The notes under the pieces: generated by a model
The model's database searches: none
The model's input: the letters and a program-made list of their open reading frames with translations, nothing else
Told to the model about the DNA's origin: nothing
Made by a program: the position numbers and the translations under genes
Shown: one piece after another, positions 26,454 through 35,607 of the stretch
Layout: each line of letters starts with the position of its first letter
Numbering within the stretch: position 1 is the stretch's first letter
Source of the DNA: Bradyrhizobium sp. CSA207
GTDB lineage: Bacteria; Pseudomonadota; Alphaproteobacteria; Rhizobiales; Xanthobacteraceae
DNA: 64,000 bases
Assembly: GCF_029051685.1 (NCBI RefSeq)
Contig: NZ_JAACFT010000033.1
Coordinates: 1 to 64,000, forward strand
Direction: 5' to 3'

Positions 26454-27806
26454 TCACGTCAACAGAAAGGAGAGCAGGGACCGCATCTCGGCTGGCTTGA
26501 CGGGCTTTTTCAGCAGCTCATGCCCGAAGGATGCGGCGTCCGAGGCAGCCTTGGCGGAATAGTCGGCCGTCACGATGATCGCCGGAACGTTGGTCTTGAT
26601 CGCGTTGCGTATCTCCTCGACCGCTTCGATGCCGGTTTCGCCGGCGTCGAGGTGAAGGTCCGCGATGATGACGTAGGGAATTTCGTCAAGCGCCCTGATG
26701 CTGTCGAGTGCGTCAGCGGCCGACGTCGCAATGGCTACGTCGCACCCCCACTTTTCCAGCAGGCTGGCCAGCCCCTCGGCGTTGGACAAATCGTTTTCGA
26801 TCAGGAGGATCCTCGCATCCTCCATGCCCCCGAAGGCGGACTCGGAAACGACAGGTTCCCGGCTCGAAGCGGCTTCCTCGGGTGCGGAGGTACGAGGCAC
26901 CGTGACGCCGAACATCGAGCCTCGCCCCGGGCGCGACTTCAGATGGATCTCATGATTGAGTGCGGTCGCGAATCGCCGAACGATCGACAGGCCGAGGCCG
27001 ATGCCCGCATCGGCGCCGATACTGGTTTCCCCGCGCTGAAATTCCGTGAAGATGGCTTCGCGCTGGGCCTCGGGAATGCCAGGACCCGTGTCGTGCACCT
27101 CTATGCTGAGATCGGCGCCCTTGAGTCTGCACCCCACGAGCACGCGTCCGCGCTGCGTGTATCGCAAGGCGTTGGCCAGAAGATTCTGCAGAATTCGCCT
27201 CAACATCATCGGATCTGACAGCACGGTCTCGGCGCAGGGTTCGATCCTCAGAACAAGCTGACGCTTTGCCGCGACGGGGGCGAACTCCTGCTGCAGCGGT
27301 TCGAACAGCGTCGAGATCGAAACCGGACAAATTTCCGGCTTGAGAACACCGGCGTCGAGTTTGGAAATATCCAGAAGCGTCCGGAGCAGATCTTCCAGTG
27401 TCGCAAGCGAACGGTCGATCTGCTCGGTGAGCAGGAGCCCCTTCGGTGAAGCGATCATTTCGTCAAGCGCGGACAGCGTCAGCCGCGCGGCATTCAGCGG
27501 TTGCAGGAGATCATGGGTCACGGAGATGAGGACCGACGATTTCAGCGAGCTGGCTGCTTCCGCCTGCTGCTTGGCCTGCGAGAGAAAGCCGTTGGTCTTT
27601 TCCAGCGATAGCAGGGCCTGTTTGAGCTGCTGCGTTCTGCTGCGAACCTGCTGGTCGAGGGAGATTGCCGTTTCGAACAGCGAAAATGCGTTGAGTTGCT
27701 GATCCGTGGAACGTTCCACGCGCGACATCAGAGCCGCGTTGATTTTTTGGAGCTTGGCTATCTCGCGTTCGAGCGATGCCGTCCGGTTCGGCTCCTCGGC
27801 GCTCAC
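26454..27806 (-). CDS. soluble hybrid histidine kinase / receiver
   Basis: A 450-residue cytoplasmic sensor with no membrane helix. A long N-terminal coiled coil (about 10-90) leads to the H box SVTHDLLQPLNAAR (H98), then the HATPase domain (about 205-310, with the N box NLLANALRY and the DTGPGIP and GIGLGLSIV motifs). A C-terminal receiver (about 330-447) has the phospho-acceptor in VIIADLHLD and Lys in KKPVKP. The layout matches NahK/ErcS'-type kinases found with alcohol oxidation regulons. It overlaps the upstream FIST gene by 4 bases (27803-27806), so the FIST protein is its likely input partner. Confidence 0.9.
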   Translation of the reverse strand: MSAEEPNRTASLEREIAKLQKINAALMSRVERSTDQQLNAFSLFETAISLDQQVRSRTQQLKQALLSLEKTNGFLSQAKQQAEAASSLKSSVLISVTHDLLQPLNAARLTLSALDEMIASPKGLLLTEQIDRSLATLEDLLRTLLDISKLDAGVLKPEICPVSISTLFEPLQQEFAPVAAKRQLVLRIEPCAETVLSDPMMLRRILQNLLANALRYTQRGRVLVGCRLKGADLSIEVHDTGPGIPEAQREAIFTEFQRGETSIGADAGIGLGLSIVRRFATALNHEIHLKSRPGRGSMFGVTVPRTSAPEEAASSREPVVSESAFGGMEDARILLIENDLSNAEGLASLLEKWGCDVAIATSAADALDSIRALDEIPYVIIADLHLDAGETGIEAVEEIRNAIKTNVPAIIVTADYSAKAASDAASFGHELLKKPVKPAEMRSLLSFLLT

Positions 27807-28972
27807 GGTGCGATCCTTCGCCTTCCGATCGCAACGCCCGTCAGCGTCTGATTGACGTGCATGGACCGGTATTGCTCACCATACGTCTGGAACCCGACGA
27901 GGTTGTGTCGGCGATACAGCTCGGACATTTCCCGCGACAACTGGTGTTGTTCGACGGCGAGCCGGCGCAGGACACATTCGAAGCCAATGAAGATGGAGAC
28001 GTCGCCCAGATCGTCGGTCAGCTCCTTGAAAAGGTCGTGGGTCGCGTCGATTGGATCTCGGACCTGCGCGACGGTGAGGACCATTCCTTCGTCGATGGCG
28101 CAAAAGAATCGAAGCGCGCCGTCGCCATCCATGCGCTGGATCGAGCGGGCATAGTAGGAGCCGCCAACCCGCACCAGAACCGGGTGCGCGGCAAAGGACA
28201 GCGCATCAAGCTTGGTATCGCCAATCCCGACGGCGCGGGAATATTCTATCGCCGCCGGCTCGGCGTTGATTTCCCTGACGATCCGGCGCTCGATATCCGC
28301 TTCCGTGACCACCATCTTGGCGGATGTCGGTTCGAAATGGTCGCATTTGAAAAGCCGGAACGGCAGGCGCGTCTTGATCAGTATCAGGATGGCCGCGTCG
28401 GAATGGGCGCGTCCGTCGTAGAAGATCCATGATTTGTCAAATCGCAATCCGTCGCCGGCCGATCCGCCCACCACCGGAATGTCTTCCAGCGAGGTATAGA
28501 TCGCTGACATGAGCGCCTCTTCGCGCTGGCACATGCCGTCGATGAACACGAACCCGAACGCTTCCTCGCCGCAGTCCCGCTGTTCGGTGCAGCGGGTGAA
28601 GTCCTGATGCAGCTCGCTGCAGATCGACCGCCCATGATCAACTCGAAAGGTCGACAAATCGGCAAAGGGCCGGGCCGCGATGGTGAAGTCCTCTGCGCAA
28701 AAGCCCATCGCGACGACGCTGTCCTCGTCCCAGCCACCGGGTGCAAGTTCACCCGCGGTGGTGCAGCCGAAAATCGGCGTGCCGGGAACTCGGCACGTCA
28801 GTTCTTCGATGAATATTGCAGGATCATAAAAGGGGGAAACGAACACGATGATCATCGCAAGATCCAGAAACGCAAGCTGCCGGGCAATGTCCTCGGCTGC
28901 TTCGCGCGGACCCACGGCCTTCGCTTGCGCGACGACAATGCTGTCGCCGACGCTGTTTTGCGTGCCTCCCAA
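27803..28972 (-). CDS. FIST-domain signal input protein
   Basis: A 389-residue protein with FIST_N (about 35-230: FVSPFYDPAIFIEEL, PIFGCTTAGELAPGGWDEDS, VVGGSAGDG) and FIST_C (about 235-370) domains. FIST domains are thought to bind small ligands such as amino acids and feed kinases or cyclases. It has no membrane segment. Its stop overlaps the start of the hybrid kinase gene, which strongly suggests a sensor-kinase pair made from one transcript. The ligand is unknown. Confidence 0.9.
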   Translation of the reverse strand: MGGTQNSVGDSIVVAQAKAVGPREAAEDIARQLAFLDLAMIIVFVSPFYDPAIFIEELTCRVPGTPIFGCTTAGELAPGGWDEDSVVAMGFCAEDFTIAARPFADLSTFRVDHGRSICSELHQDFTRCTEQRDCGEEAFGFVFIDGMCQREEALMSAIYTSLEDIPVVGGSAGDGLRFDKSWIFYDGRAHSDAAILILIKTRLPFRLFKCDHFEPTSAKMVVTEADIERRIVREINAEPAAIEYSRAVGIGDTKLDALSFAAHPVLVRVGGSYYARSIQRMDGDGALRFFCAIDEGMVLTVAQVRDPIDATHDLFKELTDDLGDVSIFIGFECVLRRLAVEQHQLSREMSELYRRHNLVGFQTYGEQYRSMHVNQTLTGVAIGRRRIAP

Positions 28973-29191
28973 AGGCTATTCCCCCTTCGCACGGGATTTT
29001 GCTTGTCTTTTAACGGTAGTAGTTTTTCTCCCCCCGATCTTGATCTAACGCAAGGTCCTTTTTCGCGGCGAAGGAGGCTGATTGTCCGAGCTTCTGTGTT
29101 TGAGACTTCCGCTTCCGGCCCGAAGCAAATTGAGCGAATGCACCAACCGCGCACGCGCCCCATTTGCTCACGCATTTCGGTGCGCGAGTTC

Positions 29192-30469
29192 TCACGTGGT
29201 CGCAGCCGACCGCGAACCACCAAGACGATTGTACTCCGCGAGAAATCTGTCGTTTGGCAAATTGCCGTCCTCACTGCGCGAATATTCCGCTTTCAACCCG
29301 TTGAGAAAGAACATTTCGTGCACGCGCTCGTGCTTGGCCTCGATGGGACCGCGCGGCTCAAGCTCGAACAGTCCCTGGACGTGTCCGGCCACGGATTCCG
29401 AGACGTTGATCCGCCCCGCTATTCCAAGCGCCTCCATGAACCATGCAGTGTTGACCGCATCGCCCCAAATATCGAAAGTCAGCCTGTGGTTGCCCACGAC
29501 ACCGGAAATCACCGGTCCGGTATGGATGCCGATGCGCAATTGCAAGGCGTATTCCCTCTCGTATCGTGCCTTGAACTGATCGACTTTGGTCTGCATCTCC
29601 AGCGCGGCCAGACAGGCATCGATCGAGTGCCGCCGGTCGGGCGAAAGCACGCCGGCAACCGCCATATAGGCGTCACCGATGGTCTTGACCTTCTCCAGGC
29701 CATGGCGCGCGCCGATTTCGTCAAAGGCCGTAAAATACTCATCGAGGAGATTGATGAGCCTCACCGGCTCGGTCCGTTCGGCCAGCAGCGTAAACCCCTG
29801 GATATCTGCAAACAGGATAGTTGCTGACCGGGTGTATTTGGGCCGAACCCTGCCGCTCCGCTTCAGTTCGTCCGCGATCGGCGCGGGCAAGACATTGCGG
29901 AGCAGCTCTTCGGTACGCGCTTTCTCGGCAGCAGCCTTGAGATCCAGTTCACTGATGGTCTGCTCGTACGCGATCAGCTTCCTGCGGAGCTCCAATTGCG
30001 CCAGCACCTGATGCGACAGCCTTCGCAGCGATTCAGTCTGCTCGAAGGAAAGCTGGCGCGGTTCGAAATCCATCACGCAGAGCGTTCCGAGCGCATAGCC
30101 ATCGTCCGTAATGAGCGGCATGCCGCAATAGAAGCGGCACGGCGGCTCCAGCGCGACCATCGGGCTGTTCTCAAACCGCGGGTCCCGCTTCAGATCGGGA
30201 ACGACGAATAGGTCGGTACCGCAAATCGTCGTCGTGCAGACAGCATTGCCGCGCGGCGCGTCGGCCATCGCGGCTGGAAGTCCATATCTCGCCTTGAGCC
30301 AGCGCCGGTCATCATCGATGAAGCTGATATAGGCGACCGGGCAGCCACAGATTTGCGCCGCAAGCTCGGCAATTTCGTCGTAAACAGTTTCAGGCGCGCT
30401 ATCGATGATGTTTAGCGCGCGCAGGGCAGCCAACCGATCAGTTTCGTTTGCGGGCGTCGGGAACGGCAC
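29192..30469 (-). CDS. GAF-domain class III cyclase-like protein with altered active site
   Basis: A 425-residue soluble protein. A GAF domain (about 25-160) carries the motifs ICGCPVAYISFIDDDRRW and NAVCTTTI, then a short coiled coil, then a class III cyclase domain (about 225-390). Metal aspartates are present (LFADIQGFTLLAERT; KTIGDAYMAVAG). The transition-state segment reads GDAVNTAWFMEALG: the Asn is kept, but the Arg four residues on is Phe. The enzyme may be weakened or work only as a nucleotide sensor. It lies upstream of the FIST-kinase pair on the same strand with a 219-base gap. Confidence 0.88.
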   Translation of the reverse strand: MPFPTPANETDRLAALRALNIIDSAPETVYDEIAELAAQICGCPVAYISFIDDDRRWLKARYGLPAAMADAPRGNAVCTTTICGTDLFVVPDLKRDPRFENSPMVALEPPCRFYCGMPLITDDGYALGTLCVMDFEPRQLSFEQTESLRRLSHQVLAQLELRRKLIAYEQTISELDLKAAAEKARTEELLRNVLPAPIADELKRSGRVRPKYTRSATILFADIQGFTLLAERTEPVRLINLLDEYFTAFDEIGARHGLEKVKTIGDAYMAVAGVLSPDRRHSIDACLAALEMQTKVDQFKARYEREYALQLRIGIHTGPVISGVVGNHRLTFDIWGDAVNTAWFMEALGIAGRINVSESVAGHVQGLFELEPRGPIEAKHERVHEMFFLNGLKAEYSRSEDGNLPNDRFLAEYNRLGGSRSAATT

Positions 30470-30696
30470 AGCTGGTCTCCGCGACGGAAAACCTGGCCGG
30501 AAGCCTCCTCTGCAGGGAAACCGGACCCTGCCGCTCTCAGGCGGCCAGGCGGCGCTACTAGCGTCATTATTTGGGGAAGGGCCGCGCGTGCGACAAGTGG
30601 CGCTCTACCAACCTACGGGCACTGCGCGGTTTCCGGCAACCGTGAGTTCCGCCAGCGCGGCTCGAGCGCGCCATTCTGCGGCCTTCCGAAGGAAAT

Positions 30697-31050
30697 CTAC
30701 CTTAGTTTCGGCGGAAGCGGCTGCGGATTGAGCATGACGTGAGAAGCCTTTGAATTGATCGACGTCTCCACGCTCTGCCTTGGCGGCAGCGGGTGCGGAT
30801 TGGGTGTGATGTTGGATCCGCGAGATGCAGTCCAGCCTCCCCTGGATTGTTTCCCGGAGACGATGATGATCGATTTTTCAGCGCCAGGCTGGCCGTTCCT
30901 CACGCTGGAGGCGTCCGCGACCATTATCGCCGAACCGTGCCCGGTTCTGGATATGTCGAATGCTTGCTGATCGTGCCCCGCGTCGGCAGCAAGGGCCACA
31001 TTGCTCACGAGAACGGCTGACGACAGGATGGATACGAAAGAGAGGGACAT
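30697..31050 (-). CDS. small exported protein with NPxPLPP motifs
   Basis: A 117-residue protein with a signal peptide (MSLSFVSILSSAVLVSNVALA, split here at the usual AxA site). The mature part is polar and ends with two copies of a proline motif: NPHPLPPR and NPQPLPPKLR. Start ATG at 31050 follows AGGAT; the longer open frame upstream lacks a signal sequence. Proteins ending in NPQPLPP occur widely in Bradyrhizobium, but I know no function for them. Location is probably periplasmic or extracellular. Confidence 0.62.
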   Translation of the reverse strand: MSLSFVSILSSAVLVSNVALAADAGHDQQAFDISRTGHGSAIMVADASSVRNGQPGAEKSIIIVSGKQSRGGWTASRGSNITPNPHPLPPRQSVETSINSKASHVMLNPQPLPPKLR

Positions 31051-31225
31051 GATCGGAATCCTGGGTTGTTGACGGGCACAGGATACGACGTTCGAACATT
31101 CGCGAATGCGATCTTGGTCACATTGGCGAGAGACATCCGTGGCGCGATCCGGCCCTTCGCGGCGCCTTCCGAATCTCACAAATGCAGGTTGTTCCGGCCC
31201 GGTACGCCTAGTCGGCAGGGGTCGA

Positions 31226-31402
31226 TCAGCCGCGCGTCTTGCGTATGTAAATGGCTTGGCCAAGGAGCATGAGTGGAGTGCTCAGGAACATGAACACGAT
31301 GCCCAGCATGATCAATTGGTTGCGGAATACCGAGCTTGCAGATTCTGCGACCAGGAAGACAGAGGTACAAATGAGACCTCCAGCGATGACTGAATAGAGC
31401 AC
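31226..31402 (-). CDS. small two-helix membrane protein (58 residues)
   Basis: An open frame from GTG at 31402 to TGA at 31226 encodes a hydrophobic peptide with two membrane segments (LYSVIAGGLICTSVFLV and LIMLGIVFMFLSTPLMLL) and a basic tail IYIRKTRG. It starts 42 bases after the AraC gene on the same strand. Ribosome site is weak and GTG is the only good start. The hydrophobic, positively flanked pattern argues for coding, but no family is recognised. Confidence 0.45.
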   Translation of the reverse strand: MLYSVIAGGLICTSVFLVAESASSVFRNQLIMLGIVFMFLSTPLMLLGQAIYIRKTRG

Positions 31403-31444
31403 GCTGAGGACCGCCGCTATAACAAGGACCGGCTCAGGTCTGCC

Positions 31445-32329
31445 TCATGTCGATTGCTTGCGATATTCGGCAGGCGTGAGGTTCATGTGTCGGCGAAAGA
31501 CCCGGTTGAGGTGGCTCTGATCCGAAAACCCGCTGAGCAGCGCGATCTCCTTCAGCGCCAGGCGGTCCTTGCGCAGATGCTGGCAGGCGCGTTCCACCTT
31601 GCGGCTCAGCACATAGGCATGGGGCCGCATTCCATAGTGCACATGGAATTTGCGGGCGAACTGCACCGGCGTGCAGTTGCAGATGTTGGCCAATTCCTCG
31701 AGCGTGATGTTCCTGGAGATGCTCTGTTCGATATAGTCTTCGATCAGCCGCGCATGGGCAGGCCTGAAGCGTCCCTGCGAGCAGGGCATCTTGAATTGCA
31801 CCGAGGCATATCTTCGCAGGATGTGCACGCTGGCCTGAAGCGCCAGCGCATCGTAGCAGAGGCGGCCGCCCGGTCCTCCCGCAGTAACCTCTTGCACCAT
31901 CTGGTCGCCGATCCAGGTCAGGACGGGATCTTCGATCTTTAGCAGGTCGTGCAGTTCGACCGCTTCCGCGTCGCGATCGAAGGCCTCGCCCGCGGTCTTT
32001 GTCATCAGGGTCGGTGAAATGTAGAAATGACTGACTTCGAGATCGTGGCTCCATCGCCAGTTCGAAGCTTCCGCGCGCGTGAGCAGCGTCGTGACACCTC
32101 GGCCGACGTGATCTTGCTTCCACGCGCCGGTGACGCGGCGGTTCATCGCCGTGACGCCTTCGCGGTAGATGACGATCAGAAAGTTCTCGGACGGCGGGAC
32201 CCAGATGTCGGATGGCGCATAGCGGAACACCCGCAGCCGAAAGTCGGCCTTTCCCACCGCAGAACTGTCCAACATCAATTTGCCAGGCGCGTAGCGTGGC
32301 AGCTCCTCGACCGTAATGAACTGGCCCAT
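31445..32329 (-). CDS. AraC-family transcriptional regulator
   Basis: A 294-residue regulator starting MGQFITVEELPRY, chosen because GAGGGAGG lies about 10 bases upstream; an ORF extension to 32464 has no such site. The N-terminal 180 residues resemble the AraC-type cupin-like ligand domain. The C-terminal two helix-turn-helix motifs are intact: ITLEELANICNCTPVQFARK and LKEIALLSGFSDQSHLNRVF. It is divergent from the Baeyer-Villiger monooxygenase gene across a 358-base gap, the usual arrangement for a local regulator. Confidence 0.88.
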   Translation of the reverse strand: MGQFITVEELPRYAPGKLMLDSSAVGKADFRLRVFRYAPSDIWVPPSENFLIVIYREGVTAMNRRVTGAWKQDHVGRGVTTLLTRAEASNWRWSHDLEVSHFYISPTLMTKTAGEAFDRDAEAVELHDLLKIEDPVLTWIGDQMVQEVTAGGPGGRLCYDALALQASVHILRRYASVQFKMPCSQGRFRPAHARLIEDYIEQSISRNITLEELANICNCTPVQFARKFHVHYGMRPHAYVLSRKVERACQHLRKDRLALKEIALLSGFSDQSHLNRVFRRHMNLTPAEYRKQST

Positions 32330-32687
32330 CGCGCGAGCCTCCCTCCTCTGCGGCGCGGTTGACCGCTTCTTCTTCTCATGCCGAACAGCTGCGAGGCAGC
32401 ATAAGCTGCTTTTGCCTTTTGCCAAGCAAACTGCGTCCAGATCCGCCCCTTGGGTCCGCGGCACCGGCGGCCTCGTTCAAAGGATTGTCGGTTTTGTTCA
32501 AGCCTCAGGCGCAGACAACCTCGTAGCTTGCCGCAGTCCAGGCCGCGCGGAACGAACGGCACAAGCGCCGCAAGCAGAACAAGCCCATCCGGTCGAGCCG
32601 TCGGGATCAACAATGACGCGATGCACCATCATCCGGTCACAGCACGGATGGGGAAGACCACGCGCTCTTACACCCTAGGAGGGGAAA
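32330..32687. other. divergent promoter region, AraC regulator / monooxygenase
   Basis: About 360 bases with no convincing gene. It separates the AraC gene (minus) from the monooxygenase gene (plus) and so should hold both promoters and AraC operators. The plus-strand end has a strong ribosome site AGGAGGGG before the monooxygenase ATG. I saw no clear operator repeat. Confidence 0.5.
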
Positions 32688-34328
32688 ATGGCAGAACCCG
32701 TGACCAAGTCCAACGGAAGCAACGGCGCGCATGTGACGGCGAAATTCGATGCCGTGGTCGTTGGCGCCGGCGTCGCCGGACTCTATCAGCTCTATCGCCT
32801 GCGCGAACAGGGATTGAACGTCAGGGTGATCGATGCGGGGTCGGGCGTCGGCGGCACCTGGTACTGGAATCGCTATCCTGGCGCGCGCTTCGACTCCGAA
32901 GCCTATATCTACCAGTACCTGTTCTCCGAAGAGCTCTACAAGGGATGGAGCTGGAGCGAGAAATTCCCGGGCCAACCCGAGATCGAACGCTGGCTGAACT
33001 ACGTCGCCGACCGTCTCGATCTGCGCAAGGACATCCAGTTCGGTACGACGGTCAAGAGCGCTCATTTCAACGAAGCGACCCAGCGCTGGCTGGTCACGAC
33101 CGACAAGGGGGACCTGATCGACACCCAGTTTCTGATCACCTGTTGCGGCATGCTCTCGGCCCCGCACGTGTCCTTTCCGGGACAGGAGACGTTCAAGGGA
33201 CAGTTGTTCCATACTGCGCGCTGGCCGAAGCAGCCGGTCGATCTCGCCGGCAAACGCGTCGGCGTCATTGGTAACGGTGCGACCGGAATCCAGGTCATCC
33301 AGACGATCGCCGGCGAGGTCGGTCACCTCAAGGTCTTCATTCGTACGCCGCAATACATTATCCCGATGAAGAATCCCAAATACGGCGCGGCGGATGTCGA
33401 GGCCTACAAATCGAAATTCAAGTCGTTCACGGAGCGCCTCCCGCACACCTTCACCGGATTCGAGTATGACTTCGAGCGCGCCTGGGCCGAACTGTCGCCA
33501 GAGCGCCGCCGCGAGGTGATCGAGGATTGCTGGAATGACGGCTCCCTGAAGCTGTGGATATCCTCGTTCGGCGAGCTGTTCTTCGACGCGGAGGTCAACG
33601 CCGAGATCTCCGAATTCGTGCGCGAGAAGATGCGCGAGCGGCTCAAGGATCCAAAGCTGTGCGACGCCTTGATCCCGGCCGATTACGGCTTCGGGACGCA
33701 CCGGGTGCCGCTAGAGCAGAAATTTCTCGAGGCCTTCCACCGCCCGAATGTCGAGATCGTCAGCGTCAAGCAAAATCCGATCGAACGGGTGACGCCCACG
33801 GGTATCCAGACCGCCGACGGCACCATCCACGAGCTGGACGTCATCATTCTGGCCACCGGCTTCGACGCCGGAACCGGGGCCCTGACGCGCATCGATATCA
33901 GAGGTCGCGGCGGACGGTCGCTGAAGGAGGATTGGAGCCGGGACATCCGCACCACAATGGGCCTTCAGGTTCACGGCTATCCGAATCTCTTCACGACCGC
34001 CGTGCCGCTCGCGCCTTCAGCGGCGCTCTGCAACATGACCACGTGCCTGCAACAGCAGGTCGAATGGATCGATGATTGCATCAGACATATGCGCGGCAAG
34101 GATCTGAAGGTCGTCGAGCCGACGAAGGATGCGGAAGACGGATGGGTGGCGCATCACGATGAGATCGCCAACGCGACGCTGATCGCGAAGACTAATTCCT
34201 GGTACCTGGGCTCGAACGTCGAAGGCAAGCCGCGGCGCGTTCTTTCCTACTGCGGTGGCGTCGGCGCCTATCGCCAGAAATGCGACGAGGTCGCCGCGAA
34301 CGGCTATCAGGGTTTCGCCATGCATTGA
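32688..34328 (+). CDS. Baeyer-Villiger flavin monooxygenase
   Basis: A 546-residue FAD/NADPH enzyme that inserts oxygen next to a ketone carbonyl to give an ester or lactone. Strong site AGGAGGGG precedes the ATG. The FAD Rossmann motif is VVGAGVAGLYQLYRLREQG; the Baeyer-Villiger fingerprint FxGxxxHxxxWP appears as FKGQLFHTARWP (residues 169-180); the NADPH Rossmann motif is VGVIGNGATGIQ. Sequence features also fit the cyclohexanone/phenylacetone monooxygenase clade. Acetone or cyclic ketones are possible substrates, but specificity cannot be read. It is followed 55 bases later by an esterase. Confidence 0.92.
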   Translation: MAEPVTKSNGSNGAHVTAKFDAVVVGAGVAGLYQLYRLREQGLNVRVIDAGSGVGGTWYWNRYPGARFDSEAYIYQYLFSEELYKGWSWSEKFPGQPEIERWLNYVADRLDLRKDIQFGTTVKSAHFNEATQRWLVTTDKGDLIDTQFLITCCGMLSAPHVSFPGQETFKGQLFHTARWPKQPVDLAGKRVGVIGNGATGIQVIQTIAGEVGHLKVFIRTPQYIIPMKNPKYGAADVEAYKSKFKSFTERLPHTFTGFEYDFERAWAELSPERRREVIEDCWNDGSLKLWISSFGELFFDAEVNAEISEFVREKMRERLKDPKLCDALIPADYGFGTHRVPLEQKFLEAFHRPNVEIVSVKQNPIERVTPTGIQTADGTIHELDVIILATGFDAGTGALTRIDIRGRGGRSLKEDWSRDIRTTMGLQVHGYPNLFTTAVPLAPSAALCNMTTCLQQQVEWIDDCIRHMRGKDLKVVEPTKDAEDGWVAHHDEIANATLIAKTNSWYLGSNVEGKPRRVLSYCGGVGAYRQKCDEVAANGYQGFAMH

Positions 34329-34383
34329 GCGGCGCGAAGCGCCGTGTCGACCAACTCAATCCAATTCAGGCTGGAGCACAATC

Positions 34384-35577
34384 ATGATCATGAATTTTGG
34401 TGCGGTGGCAGACACCGTTCTCGACGATGTCGTTACATCGATGCCGCGCGTACCCGGCATCGTCGCGATGGTGACGAACCGCCATCGTAACATCTACGAA
34501 GGCGCAGCCGGCAAGCGCCGTCTCGACCAGGCGGCCGACATGACGACCGACAGCATCTTCGCGATCTTCTCCACGACCAAGGCGATCACCGCCACGGCCG
34601 TCCTGCAGCTTGTCGAGGAAGGCAAGCTCGATCTCGAGGCGCCGGCCAAGCGATACGCGCCCGATATCGGCAAGCTCCAGGTGATCGAGGGGTTCGATGG
34701 CAAGGGCGAGCCGATCCTGCGCGCTCCGAAGCGCGACATCACCACGCGCATGCTGATGACGCACACCGCAGGCCTGAGCTATGATTTCATCAATCACACT
34801 TATAATCGGCTGGCAGAGGAAAAGGGTCAGCCGAGCGTGATCACGGCGACCAAGGCCTGCCTGATGACTCCGCTGCTGTTCGATCCGGGCGAGCGGTGGG
34901 ATTATGGCACCAATCTCGATTGGTGCGGCCAGATCGTCGAGGCCATCACCGGCCGACGGCTTGGTGACGTCTTCAAGACGCGCATCTTTGAACCGCTCGG
35001 CATCAAGGACATGACGTTCGAGTTGACCGATGCGATGCGCGGGCGGCTGGCCGGGATCCATGCGAGAGGTGCCGACGGCTCGCTCACGCCGATGGATTTC
35101 GAACTGCCGGCCAAGCCCGAAGTGCACATGGGCGGCCATGGCCTTTACGGCACGGTCGGCGACTACATGCGCTTTATCCGGATGTGGTTGAACGACGGCG
35201 CGGGCGAGCACGGCCGCGTGCTGAAGGCCGAGACCGTGCGCATGGCCGAAAAGAACCATCTGGGCGACAAGAAGGTGACGCCGATTACCGGTGTCATTCC
35301 GTCGCTGTGCAACGACGCGGAGTTCTTCCCGGGCCAGTCAAAATCCTGGGCGCTGAGCTTCATGATCAATGATGAGCAAGCCCCCACGGGGCGTCCCGCC
35401 GGTGCTCTGGGCTGGGCCGGCCTTGCCAATCTGTTCTACTGGATCGATCAGCAGAACGGGGTCGGTGGGTTCTGGGCCACCCAGATTCTTCCTTTCGGGG
35501 ACCCAACGTCGTTTATCGGCTACATGAATTTCGAAACGGCATTCTACCAGAGCCTGAAGCAGCGAATGGCGAGCTAG
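34384..35577 (+). CDS. serine hydrolase of the beta-lactamase / EstB esterase family
   Basis: A 397-residue enzyme of the class C beta-lactamase-like family. The SxxK motif is STTK (S63-K66 in IFSTTKAITA), and the tyrosine box is YGTNLD (Y174). The ATG at 34384 follows GGAG; a longer frame upstream overlaps the monooxygenase gene. No signal peptide is visible, so it is cytoplasmic, unlike true beta-lactamases. Its place right after the Baeyer-Villiger gene suggests it hydrolyses the ester or lactone made there, giving an alcohol and an acid. Confidence 0.88.
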   Translation: MIMNFGAVADTVLDDVVTSMPRVPGIVAMVTNRHRNIYEGAAGKRRLDQAADMTTDSIFAIFSTTKAITATAVLQLVEEGKLDLEAPAKRYAPDIGKLQVIEGFDGKGEPILRAPKRDITTRMLMTHTAGLSYDFINHTYNRLAEEKGQPSVITATKACLMTPLLFDPGERWDYGTNLDWCGQIVEAITGRRLGDVFKTRIFEPLGIKDMTFELTDAMRGRLAGIHARGADGSLTPMDFELPAKPEVHMGGHGLYGTVGDYMRFIRMWLNDGAGEHGRVLKAETVRMAEKNHLGDKKVTPITGVIPSLCNDAEFFPGQSKSWALSFMINDEQAPTGRPAGALGWAGLANLFYWIDQQNGVGGFWATQILPFGDPTSFIGYMNFETAFYQSLKQRMAS

Positions 35578-35607
35578 GGTTTGATGGACCGATGCGAAAC
35601 TCTGGGA

